Positions 1 to 10,191 of a DNA stretch of 64,000 bases are shown here, one piece after another. The stretch is from Terfezia claveryi. Its lineage: Eukaryota > Ascomycota > Pezizomycetes > Pezizales > Pezizaceae. The position numbers and the translations under genes are program-made. How positions within the stretch are numbered: the stretch's first letter is position 1; each line of letters starts with the position of its first letter. The stretch is from positions 124,001-188,000 of the forward strand of contig WHUX01000087.1 in the NCBI GenBank assembly GCA_015179025.1, in the 5' to 3' direction. The notes beneath the pieces were generated by a model. The model saw nothing but the letters and a program-made list of their open reading frames with translations. It had not been told where the DNA came from and made no database searches.

Positions 1-245
1 AGGCCGGCACATAGTCTGCCAACCAGCACAGGATGTTTCAGTGTTCAAGTTTGTTATCTACATACCTAAGTAGGAAGGTATAGTGTAATCAGCGGTGCCA
101 AGCAGACAGGGCACAACCCTGAACCCACAATTTTCTCTGCCAAGACTCGCATTTCACTAATCCGTATTGTCAAATCCAACTCCCACTGAGAGAAATCCTA
201 AGCATCACGACAACGTACTACACCAATACGCCTCACCTCTTTCAG

Positions 246-336
246 GTACGCCCAATCCGCGCTTTTTGAATCCCTCTTTTAAATAAATGGGACACTCATT
301 ACGGCTCGGAGGCACATTCTAACTCCATACATCCAG
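246..336 (+). other. candidate 5' UTR intron of RPS22
   Basis: A donor-like CAG|GTACGC at 245-251, a CTAAC branch-like box at 319-323 and an acceptor ATCCAG ending at 336 would remove 91 bases just before the RPS22 start. The same branch/acceptor style is used by the coding introns of this gene. Transcript data would be needed to confirm it; the box could be chance. Confidence 0.35.
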
Positions 337-370
337 TAGATTACCATTACCCAACCTTCCATCAATCAAA

Positions 371-1083
371 ATGGTCAAGACTTCCGTTCTCAATGACTGC
401 TTGAACGCCATCAACAATGCCGAGAAGGCCGGTAAGAGACAGGTTCTCATCAGGCCTTCCTCTAAGGTCATTGTCAAGTTCTTGAGCGTAATGCAGCAAC
501 ACGGTATGGACAACTTTTCTTTCGGCCATGTCATTTGTCCTTGGGGTGTGATTCTGGAAGTGGAATAAGGAATAGATGCTATATACCACCAATTCGGGCT
601 GATAACTAGACGGATCGTCATGTCTTCTCTACGGCCTCCGTCCTTTAAGTGCCCGAAAGATTGACTGCCAGGATCCTTACACATTGGTCTTCTTCTTTTT
701 CCCTTTTGGAGTAAAATATTCTCACAGATTCTAACGTTTACTTCCTGGCTACAGGCTACATTGGCGAGTTCGAGGAGGTGGATGACCACCGCTCCGGCAA
801 GATTGTTATCCAGCTCAACGGACGTATCAACAAGACCGGATGTATCTCCCCCAGGTACAACATCCGCCTTGCCGAAATGGAGAAGTGGATCGTCAAGCTC
901 CTCCCATCCCGTCAGTTCGGATACATCGTCCTCACCACCTCTGCCGGTATCATGGACCACGAGGAGGCCAGGAGAAAGCACGTCTCTGGCAAGATCATTG
1001 GATTGTACGGCCGGGCTCAAACTCATACCCCATCTTTGCGATATGAAAGCTAACTTATTATCCTTCCATGTAGCTTCTACTAG
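371..1083 (+). CDS. RPS22: 40S ribosomal protein S22 (uS8, S15a family), three exons
   Basis: Structural protein of the small cytosolic ribosomal subunit. Exons are 371-503, 755-1004 and 1074-1083. Intron 1 (504-754, 251 bases) runs from GTATGG to CTACAG. Intron 2 (1005-1073, 69 bases) has a CTAAC branch box at about 1050-1054 and ends ATGTAG. The spliced product is 130 residues, the usual length of the family. It begins [19 protein letters not shown], keeps the block around [20 protein letters not shown], and ends with the invariant GFFY encoded across the 10-base last exon. The ATG at 371 is the only start giving the family N-terminus. Without splicing, exon 1 runs into a stop in the intron at about 566. 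No disabling change is seen. The identification is secure; only transcript ends and the possible 5' UTR intron are open. Confidence 0.97.
593..657 (+). other. stable hairpin inside RPS22 intron 1
   Basis: Two nested perfect stems lie in the intron: TTCGGGC (593-599) with GCCCGAA (651-657), and GACGGA (609-614) with TCCGTC (637-642). Internal loops of 9 and 8 bases separate them, like a pocketed H/ACA guide hairpin. An ATACCA (583-588) precedes it and an ACA lies at 679-681. However, pocket-to-box spacing is longer than in canonical H/ACA RNAs and no convincing 5' hairpin was found, so the RNA assignment stays tentative. Confidence 0.35.
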
Positions 1084-2198
1084 ACAATGCAATCTCAAAA
1101 TAAAACAAAACCTCATCCAAGTTCATGTGCATTACCAATTGATCACGCCTGAAAGCCACGCCATAACTTTCTCTTTGCTTCTACATGCTCGTTATAGGCA
1201 TTTCAATTTAGGATTTCCTTTATACTTCTACTGGGTCTAGGTTGCGGGTGTTATCTTCTGGGTTTACGCAAAAGCTGTTGGGAATATGGGGTTTGGGAAT
1301 TTAATCATCATATTGACTGCGGAATATCAATAATCATGTGATTGCTTTCTCCAGAATGCCCACCTCTCTCCCACCACCTTTTTTTTGATTAGGCCTCTCC
1401 AAGCTGTGAGATCCCAAGTAAGATTGATGTTCATGCCGCTCTTCCTCAACTTATCCACAGAATCCTTGACCATGAGTTCCAGTTTCCTGGCAAGCACTAA
1501 CTCTCTCCAACTCCGCCAAAACCCGAGAATATCTAAATGCCATGAATCGCTCTATGTTACACTGGCATTCTGCCTTGGTTAACCGGTTTCTGAGGCCTCT
1601 TACACTCAGTTCGTGCACGAGGAGATCATAGCCAACTAGACTACGGTCTTGTGCCTACGGTTCGTCAACAGGCCACATTTCAGATTTAGAGTAGTCGTTA
1701 GCTGGCGGGCACCGGTCTCTCCTAGTTAGTCATGATAAAACTTGATTCCGTATTTAGCAAGTAAACTTGCTCTGGCGGGATTGCAGACTAGGTACTCTGG
1801 ATTTAGTCTGAGGCTCATTACAGTTGGCGTTACATGGACAGCAATACGTAATATACCCTTTGGACAAGACTTTTTCTGGTGAGCAGTTCGGTGGACCTGA
1901 AACCCTTAGGATGTGTCTCAACCTGTTTAACGGCGGTCAGGCTCAGAGTCTGTAATAAACGATAAAAGTACAGCGCAGTCTGAATTGCCATTCATGTGAT
2001 TTCGTCATGTGCTCTCTGGTCGCACGGCGCGCCTCGCAACAGGCTACTTAACTCCGGCCCCACTAGTCTGGCTTCCGCTCCTGCACTTAATCTGCTGTCC
2101 TCGTGAGGTTCTCCATCCCAGGAATTTGGTTAGTAGTACTGTCCCTAGACTAGTTAGTTTGAAGTATTGATGATTCTAAGAAAGACATACCGATTTAG

Positions 2199-2476
2199 TA
2201 GTCTGGTTGGCACAACATCCTCTAGTCTGGTTGGCAGAGTACGATTTAGTAATCTGGTTGTTGATTTACCAGACTACATATTTATAGCCGGAACATTCCA
2301 GACATTCGGCAATTGGGGGATACTGGTACTGCAGTCTGGGGCGAGAATCTTGAATTTCCGCCACAAAAGTGTGTGGATACCGGTACATCCTATGATCAAG
2401 CCGATCACTGGCAACAAGCCAGATAAGCACATGGTTATCGTAGCGTCCGGTGGAGGGTGTTGTGCCAACCAGACTA
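2199..2476. mobile_element. MITE-like unit with 15-bp perfect terminal inverted repeats
   Basis: TAGTCTGGTTGGCAC at 2199-2213 is exactly complementary to GTGCCAACCAGACTA at 2462-2476, bounding 278 bases with no coding potential. If the outer TA is read as the duplicated target, this fits a Tc1/mariner-type miniature element. Extra copies of the terminal word sit inside (2223-2236, 2250-2263) and outside (2630-2643), so the unit is degenerate or nested. No longer target duplication is visible. Confidence 0.4.
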
Positions 2477-2629
2477 GGTTAAGCATATGTAGAATGCCGA
2501 TAACTACGGATTTTAAACAATGTGTGCACCGAGCCTCCATGAGCCTAGTCTAACTATCTCTTATATTCAGCCACCTTACGACCTTGTACCCTAGTATATG
2601 CGTAACAGAAAGCGTTGACTCATATTAAG

Positions 2630-2700
2630 AAGTCTGGTTGGCAGTAGCCTCGTAGTTGTCTCTAGGGGAGTTGCGAGGTCACGAACAATACAATATATTA
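2630..2700. repeat. dispersed repeat, copy 1
   Basis: AGTCTGGTTGGCA is followed by a block containing GTAGCCTCGTAGT, GGGGAGTTGCGAGGTCACGA and AATATATTA. The same ordered blocks recur at 3499-3569. The two copies are about 860 bases apart in direct orientation, which suggests two insertions or a segmental duplication of the same small element. Confidence 0.55.
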
Positions 2701-3498
2701 ACCTGGGGTACGAGGCTAGGTTGGCAGGCCATTGCAGTTGGGTGGGAGGAGACCCCTGGCTGTTCGGAGGGGTATGATCCACATTAAGAAGCTTACGTAG
2801 TACATTATCAAATTTCAGTTTGCCAATCATAATACCGGGGGACTTGGTTTAGCCAATTGTGTATTCTGAAGGCGCGGAGTTTTGCACTGTAAGAATATTG
2901 GACATCCGGATTATGCCGTCAAACATTCTTATATATACCGGTAAATACTGCCCGGATCCTTGTAGTGTGCGTTCATTACCTACTTACGTCAGTGTAAGTA
3001 TTCATCACCCATGCTACCAGAAAAGAGAATGCATTATTGCAAGCTAGTATTAGATACGATGACTTAGAGGTGATTATACACGGACTGGAGACGGGAAAAT
3101 AATATTCTCTGCTGATATCGAGGCCGCACTAAATCAACGTTTGCACTAAATCAACGTTCGGATTCTGAAATAGCTAATGAACTTTCAAGGGTCACGTGGC
3201 TGATATTTAAATGTCCTCGCTGCATCATATATCTGGTCTGGTTCGTTACTGTATACGAGCTTTAATCTGTGAGATCTTGGACAACGCATTCGATGCTGGT
3301 AGATTTGAAAATGCAATTTGGCAGGTAAAATTCAAATCGCATCTGGAACGGTCCAATTGCTATCCCTGCTTTGATCATGTTGAGCGGGGAAAACAAGCAA
3401 AATTATGAAATTCCGGATTTTGACTAGTGGAGATCGGGGATATAAGGCGGAGTGACATTACATGGGAAAGTCGCAGATTTGCTCCTCCACATAGGTAC

Positions 3499-3607
3499 TG
3501 TAGCCTCGTAGTAACCAGTCTGTTGTCTATGGGGGGAGTTGCAAGGTCACGAACTCTACAAATATATTAGTCTGGTTGGCACAAGCCTCTCGGCGCCAAC
3601 CAGACTA
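3499..3607. repeat. dispersed repeat, copy 2, ending in a 13-bp hairpin
   Basis: This repeats the blocks seen at 2644-2700 (GTAGCCTCGTAGT, GGGGAGTTGCAAGGTCACGA, AATATATTA). It ends in a perfect hairpin: TAGTCTGGTTGGC (3568-3580), a 14-base loop, and GCCAACCAGACTA (3595-3607). The hairpin arms are the same word as the ends of the unit at 2199-2476, so it could be two element ends brought together by an internal deletion. Confidence 0.5.
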
Positions 3608-5420
3608 CAAATATATTAAGACTGGTTTATCTGGTTTATACGAGGCTATTAGGTACTGTACCTTTGGTCGAGCTCCTCCTAACCCTTTTTCCTCGGGCGT
3701 CTGGGCTAGGTGCGAGGAAGCAGCGTCGAATTGGTTTTTTATGCGGCCTCGTGGCTGAGCCGGTACCTACATATTTTAATAAAGTTTATAGCAGTCTGTT
3801 TAGAGCATTAGGTCGCCGAAATAATTCTGATTCATCACCCTTCGAACTTTCCTGCTGAGCTCGTAGTCCGCTTCAAGTTTCCAATTTGTGATTTAATATC
3901 GGCGCGAAGTACTCCGTACCGGTTGCCGGTTGGAGTTTCGATGATGGAATTTTTCACAATCCCATGCCTCGTGCAATTTTCCCATGCCCTTGCTCCATGC
4001 AAACCATCACCATACTCTGCTGAAGGTCCTGTGCTGCGCTGTAGTGTAGTTGCGTGGCTAGACAAAACCCTGCGGTCTCAACGGTAGGGGCTGTGCTTGA
4101 AGTTTTAGGAGAGCTGGCCGTATGCACCCGCTACGTCGTTGTGCTTTAGGCGTATGTACTTGGTATTCGGTCCAATCATACTTCATGATTACTTTTCACA
4201 AAAATCTTGCAAAGGATGGGGAGGAAACCCCCTCTCCCTGGAGAGGTCGAAAAGTAAAAATAAGTACAAAGCCGGGCATAGCATCCGGCTCTAGATGGAT
4301 CTAGCGCTCGTGAAGTTTGAAAATCGTGTTGTCCCTGCGGGCAAGTGGGAGTTTGAGTGATGTATCATTCATTGCCTGAGGGGTAGAATAGAGTCTCAGA
4401 TGGCCAACACTGTTGTGGCGGGGATAGCGGGGAGAATAGCGGGGAGTATATAACTTTGAAGAGAGACCCTCACACACACCCATCCCAGATGCTTCGACTC
4501 ATCGGCACAGCACTCTCGCCACTGAGTCGCCGCTTGTGCTTTCCAGTCTTGGTTGGAGAAAGAATTTGTTTTGAAAATATGTTTTAACGGCCAACAACAT
4601 CTCTCAGCACAGCTGTCAGGGTTCTGTGCATGGTGATCTCTAAGCTTGAGCTGTAGGTCCATTTTTGACTGTGTCCCGCCATTCGCCACGGACTTTGGCT
4701 CCGTTTGGGCACACTGGGATTAACTTGAAGCTATATGTAAGGCCGCGGGGAGCTAGGTATACTCATCGTGAAACGCCAAACACGCTACATGAAACGAACC
4801 GTCAAAAGTTAGTCTTTTGGAAGCACTTTCGAATATTGACTGCAATTCGAAGCTCTCGTAGGGAGAGTCACTACCACCGCTCCCACCACTCGTTACGCAA
4901 ACCTCACATTGCCGCTGCTTAAGCTGCCACGACCCACTCCTCATCCTGCTCCTCCTGCTATACTATCTTCATACTACTACTGATAAGGTTCTGCCCGCTT
5001 CCGATATATCGAGGGGATACTAACGGATAAGCCCTGCGAGGTCAACCAGAGATTGCCACTGTTTTGAATCCACCGCCTGGGAATTCGGCGCATCTGCTTG
5101 TCAAATCTAGTCTGGAGCCCTTGCCTATTCCCCATCCCATTCACCACTCGGTTTCACCCGGTGGTGCCATTTTCAGCCACTCGACATTCCGCATAGCCGC
5201 TACCGCCCTCCCCAATCTCTACTCACCACTACCGCCCCCCTTGTATCTGTTTCACTATTTGATCAAGCGTGGTCCCTACTTCTCCGGCTTCATCTGTGAA
5301 TCGTAGCAGGTAACAGATCGATTCTCTTGACGAGTCCAAGCCGGCAACTTTCATCATTTTTAGTGGCATAAGGTCATCATCAATTCCAGCATTTCGCAGG
5401 AATTTGCTTGAATCTTCAAG

Positions 5421-7336
5421 ATGTCACTTTCTCCAGGTACATCGCCGCCAAATACACCAGGAGACAGTAGCCCTCCATCACCTCCACTTGCTGGAGTGCC
5501 ACGTTCTGTTCCTTCACTTAGGTCGTTGTCCGATTCTGCAAGCCCCTTACCTGCCCCTCTTGCCTCTCTCAATGCAGCAAGGAGACCAGAGAAGGCATCG
5601 ACAAATACATTCTCCGGTGGAATGCCAAAAGAGATGCAAGCTAGATTGGCAGCCTTTCATGCTTCAAGAAATGTTGGCTTAACGTCACCTACATCACCTA
5701 TGGGCGATATGCCTATGACATGCAAAGGAGGCATGGGACCAATAGGGTCGCGTGGTGGGACAATGGGACCAGGAATGGTTCGACCCTCTGGGCCTTCCAA
5801 CTGGAGCTCAGCACCCGTGATACCTGGGAGGACAATACCAAAACAATCAATGGCCGCTAGAAGGGGACTGAAGTTACCTTGTGGACTACCGCCGGTAGGA
5901 GATGATTCCAAGCTACAGAATGGACAGCCAGCCCCTCAGGGTTCTCTGTTTAACAAGTACGCTAATTATATTGATACTACAACTGGAACTCTAAAGTTTG
6001 CTGGCAAAGCAGTGATCCACGGAAAAGGTGTCAATTTCTCCTCTGGCAGCAGTTTTAGTATCTCTCTGGACGAGATCGACAAGGTGGATGAATTAGGAAA
6101 GGGAAATTATGGAACCGTCTACAAAGTTATCCACCGAAAGCCACGTCGACAGCAACAACATAATAGGAGCTCATCACCCCAGATATCCACATCCCCATCT
6201 ACCCCAAATGCCGTTGCCGAAGATGGAGAAAAATCAACTCTGTCAACTCCTGTACAGCCGAATACAACCAATGTTGTTATGGCAATGAAGGAAATCCGCC
6301 TGGAGCTCGATGAGGCTAAATTTGCTCAAATCATCATGGAACTAGATGTGCTGCATAAATGCAGATCACCGTATATTATTGAATTCTATGGGGCCTTCTT
6401 CCAGGAGGGAGCAGTCTACATTTGCATGGAATACATGGATGGTGGGTCAATTGACAAGCTTTACAAGGACGGTGTTCCTGAAGGGGTTCTTCGCAAGATC
6501 ACATACGCCACAGTACAAGGGCTCAAGACTCTTAAAGACGACCATAACATTATCCATCGGGATGTGAAGCCCACCAACATCTTGATTAATAGTAATGGAG
6601 AGATTAAACTTTGTGATTTTGGTGTTTCGGGGAATTTGGTCGCTAGTATTGCTAAGACAAACATTGGCTGTCAAAGTTACATGGCACCCGAGCGGATTGC
6701 CAATGGTGGGGTGCAAGCAGCCGACACACAAGGCACTGGTACATACAGTGTTCAGTCTGATATCTGGTCATTAGGTTTGAGCATTCTTGAGTGCGCTATG
6801 GGTTGCTACCCTTATCCACCGGAGACATACAATAATATCTTCAGTCAGTTGAGTGTAAGTCGTACCTTGTTTGGTGGCTTATGGATGTATATTAACATTT
6901 GTCACAGGCCATTGTTGATGGTCAACCTCCAGATTTACCCAAGGAAGGTTTCTCCGCAGAAGCCCACAACTTTGTTCGGGGCTGTTTGAACAAGATTCCA
7001 AACCTTCGTCCCACATATGCTATGCTGCTGAGCCACCCATGGATCTCCGATTTGGCCAAGCCAACTACCATTACTGAGGTTGAGGACGAGGATACGTCGG
7101 ATGAAACACCACATATGACAGGGCGTTATGATAAAGAGGTGGCGGATTGGGTGGCTGATGCCTTGGAGAAACGAAATACGCGAATTCGGGAAGGGGGAAA
7201 GGCAGACGCGGACAAACCGGCTCTACATGCCGCGCCCCTGGATGCCGTCTCGAGTCCTGCCAACGATGCCACTCCTGGGCTGCCCGAGAAACTAGAGGCG
7301 ATGCAACTCAATGGTGCTGAACCTGCTGTAGCATAA
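5421..7336 (+). CDS. PBS2: PBS2-type MAP kinase kinase (HOG osmostress pathway), two exons
   Basis: Dual-specificity kinase expected to phosphorylate the Hog1 MAP kinase in the cytosol during osmotic stress. Exons are 5421-6854 and 6908-7336. The 53-base intron runs from GTAAGT to TCACAG with an ATTAAC branch box. The product is 620 residues. A Pro/Ser-rich N-terminus (about 1-160) is followed by the kinase domain. The glycine loop GKGNYGTVY starts near residue 226, and a low-complexity insert separates it from the catalytic Lys of MAMKEIRLEL at residue 290. The catalytic Asp of HRDVKPTN is residue 381 and DFG starts at 399. The activation loop has SIAKT with phosphorylatable Ser409 and Thr413. 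The blocks YGAFFQEGAVYICMEYMDGG and NIGCQSYMAPERI are characteristic of Pbs2 rather than of Ste7 or Mkk1 relatives. An acidic, Ala-rich tail ends it. No disabling mutation is seen even though retrotransposons begin 1.1 kb downstream. Confidence 0.95.
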
Positions 7337-8479
7337 TCTACAGCTTGATTCATCAAAATACACCGTGTATACCAACCCAACTCTTCTCGATTTCTATTTC
7401 TTGGCATCGGGATTGGTTCGTTTTGGGTTTCCATCTTGAAACATGTGGGCCTCAAGTATACTGTTATCTGTTTATGATTGTAATGCATCTTTTTTTACAT
7501 AATGAAATGAGAGATTTGTCATGTGATTTTGCGAATTTGTTGCTATCTGTTTCAATGTAGCGATGCCTGGTTTTCTCTCTTGTGTTGAGCATTATCAGTT
7601 ATATATCTTGTCATATTCGTCCTGTTTGAAGAAGTCTTTCTCTATCTTCACCTTTGTATTATTGCTTTACGAGAGATCACATTATATGTCCATCCGTAAG
7701 AGTTTCGTACTCACCAGGTTTCGGAGTTCAGTCTTCTCTTTGGTTTCATCTATTAAACCTTGCATACAATACATTTTATGTGGTCTTCTTTCATGTCGCA
7801 CGTTCTTTCTTTTGTATATCCATACTTCAGGGTTACGCCGATCGCAAAAAAACCACCACCGTAACATACAGAATCACACAGGCATACATGCTGTCGTGCA
7901 TCCGCAATCCGCAATCCACGGTACACCCTCCTTATCATTTCCGTCTGGAACGCGAATTTCTTGCTCAAAACCTGCTTTCGAAACTACTTGCTTCTTGGTT
8001 ATGTTTCCTAGTTCTTTCACGAATACACGTGTTTGGTGTCGGTGGATCAATTTGATTTAGAGGAGCCTTGTTTGCCTGTGAAGAATTAACAAGAGGACTT
8101 GGAACAACTACAGATGTGATGGGTCATCCAGCGAATTACACACAAATTGCTCGTTTTCGGAGATCCACAACACAAGCAATAAATCGGCAAAAAATATGTT
8201 GTTTTAAGTCTGGAATCCTTTTAATACGAGAAATAATAATATATATCTTGGATTCTGTTAGAAAGTAGTAATTGATAAAACGATGCCACATGCGCTATCA
8301 AATGGCTGTCACCAAATCATATATGGTGCACAAATGGAAATAATTATTTGAAGAGACCTAGCTTATTGGTTGGAGCTTTAAATTGAGGGTAGTATACTTT
8401 GTATACTATATCTTTAAATTTTAAACCCCACCTAGGTCTATTACACTACTAATAAAGCTATACCATATATCTTTATTTA
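7337..8479. other. intergenic region downstream of PBS2
   Basis: Contains the kinase 3' UTR and about 1 kb of T-rich DNA. Open frames here show no family resemblance. The last five bases (ATTTA, 8475-8479) are the target-site duplication of the first Gypsy element. Confidence 0.6.
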
Positions 8480-9001
8480 TGTCACAATCGTCCTTTCCTA
8501 GCCAGGTTTGAGAGTCGGACAGAATCCATTGATTGATATCATTGTTATCTCTGTTCCCGAGATAAGGAGTCTCGGGAACCTTATTCCTTCCGGTGGCCTT
8601 GGCCAGCCAGGAAGGAATCCTGTATATATAGCTTGCTCTCTCCGCCCTCTCGTTGGATCCCCATCTAACATCTTGTATATCCAATACAGGGCCTTGCTTC
8701 TCTCCACGTTGGTACATCTCCCTTGTGCACCTCCTCGCCTTGTCTCTGCAGTCCAGCTGCCTCCCTTGACACATGCGGCAACTGCTTCCGCATGTCTCGT
8801 ATCCCTTGCCCTCTGCCTCTCTTGCCTCTTGCCCTTGCCCCCGTCTCAGCCTCCCCCTAGTCACACACGTAGCGTTCCTACGTGTGTCTTACTCTAGCCT
8901 TTCCCCAGATCATACACCTAGCGCTCCTACGTGTGCGATTGCCTCTTGCCACTTCCCTGGCGTACCTCTTAGTCGCCTTGTCCCCCAGAGCCCTCGTTAC
9001 A
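8480..9001 (+). repeat. 5' LTR of Gypsy copy 1
   Basis: Starts TGTCACAATCG and ends CTCGTTACA. It has a TATA box at 8623-8630 (TATATATA), and the transcription start is expected a little downstream. It lacks the 28-bp palindrome that marks the LTRs of copies 2 and 3. Confidence 0.95.
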
Positions 9002-9037
9002 CTACGTTGGATCTTCTCGACCAACTGGTACGCTGTC

Positions 9038-10170
9038 ATGTCTGAACCAACCCCGTTACCCACCGACAGGTTCCAAGCATGGAGGGAAACCCCAATACCC
9101 TCAGACCCTGCCCAGCTGTTGGAATACCGCCGAATGGCCATCAATATCTTCACTGCCACCTATAAGATTGGCGAAAAACAAGGAGCGGAGCTCCAGAACA
9201 CCGAACGAAGGCTGAAAGAAGCCGAAGATGAAATCCTTCTTCTTCGAGAGAACCTTGCAGATGACTGAGTAACCATTCGCAATCTCAACCATGCCCTTGC
9301 CGCCGCAACTGCACAGGCACCGGCGACTGCTACACCTGCCAAAACCCAAGACCTCCCTACCCCACCCAAATTTAATGGTGAACGGGCCCGCCTCAAGGCC
9401 TGGAAAAACTCGATCAATATTAAGCTGAATGGAGATGCTGCTAAATTTCCAACCACCCAGCACAAACTCGCCTACGTTTATGGCCTGCTGGAGGGGAAGG
9501 CTCTGGACCAAGTCCAGCCCTATGTTTTGGGAACAGGGATTAATCTAGCTGACATTTCCGCCTTATTCATTATCCTTGACCGAGCGTTTGGGAATCCAGA
9601 TCCAGAAGGAACTGCCACAAGAGCCCTTCGAGCCCTTCGATAAAAGAACACCAACCTCGCCACCTATGTGGCTGAATTCTCTAGGTTGGCTGCTGAAGTC
9701 ACTGGTGTGACAAAATAAAATTGGATCAATTCCAGGAAGGCCTAAGTATAGAGCTAAGGCAGGCACTCATCAATTTCCCAGATGTTCATACCCTTGAAGA
9801 GTTCATTGATCAGGCTAGCCGATTGGAGCAAAAGATGGCTAGGTTTAGAAATAGCCTGAAGGCTTCCCCCACTGCAGCCCCCCGCTCGACTTTCTCACCT
9901 GCTCGCACTCAGCCACAGACCCCTATTACCAACAACCCAGCCCACCCTTCCCTCGTAGCTGGTGGACCAGCGCCTATGGATCTATTGGCAGGCAGGCCTC
10001 GCCTGACCCAAGAAGAGAGGGAACGCCGCTGGAATAATGGACTATGCATAGCCTATGGGAAGGCCGACTACTTCATTGCGGCTTGCCCCCTTCGAAAGAA
10101 TCGCTTCCTGGCCATACATGCGGTGTCCGAGACCCCAGAGGAGTCGGGAAAAGTGGAGTCCCTTGCCTAA
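9038..10170 (+). pseudogene. gag of Gypsy copy 1 (broken)
   Basis: Capsid/nucleocapsid polyprotein. It starts at the ATG of MSEPTPLPTDRFQAW, matching the start of copy 3. A TGA at 9266-9268 (CGA in copy 3), a TAA at 9641-9643 and a 1-base deletion near 9700 interrupt it. From 9721 the frame is open again through the capsid C-terminal part. The nucleocapsid zinc knuckle at about 10050-10090 has lost its second Cys (CIAYGKADYFIAAC; the other copies have CIACGK). The stop at 10168-10170 lies inside the loop of the frameshift stem. The start is chosen by homology with copy 3. Confidence 0.85.
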
Positions 10171-10191
10171 ATGCTGACACTAGCAAGGGAC
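10146..10191 (+). promoter_or_regulatory. gag-pol -1 ribosomal frameshift signal
   Basis: The heptamer G GGA AAA (10146-10152) sits in the gag frame exactly as an X XXY YYZ slippery site. After a 5-base spacer (GTGGA), GTCCCTTGC (10158-10166) pairs perfectly with GCAAGGGAC (10183-10191) across a 16-base loop. Pol is open in the -1 frame relative to gag. The same arrangement recurs in copies 2 and 3. Confidence 0.75.

Larger units (their letters stand above)
1084..5420. other. intergenic region without a recognisable gene
   Basis: About 4.3 kb separate RPS22 from the kinase gene. Only short open frames occur and none resembles a known protein. The middle (about 2150-3660) is rich in the word TAGTCTGGTTGGCA in both orientations (listed separately). 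The right end holds the kinase promoter and leader, with purine-rich direct repeats GCGGGGAGAATAGCGGGGAG at 4425-4444 followed by a TATATA at 4447-4452. A fragment of the dispersed word (TGCCAACCAG) also occurs at about 18-27, left of RPS22. Confidence 0.6.

Noticed and set aside
504..754. C/D box snoRNA in RPS22 intron 1
   Set aside because: A CTGA is present near 598-601 but there is no C box (RTGATGA) at a suitable distance and no terminal stem.
319..1116. 265-codon open frame antisense to RPS22
   Set aside because: Shadow of a strongly coding, codon-biased gene; the sense gene is fully explained by a 130-residue family protein with consensus introns.
9001..9030. tRNA primer-binding site next to the 5' LTR of Gypsy copy 1
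   Set aside because: The bases after the LTR (CTACGTTGGATCTTC) could not be matched by eye to a tRNA 3' end or to the start of the LTR transcript, so no site is claimed.
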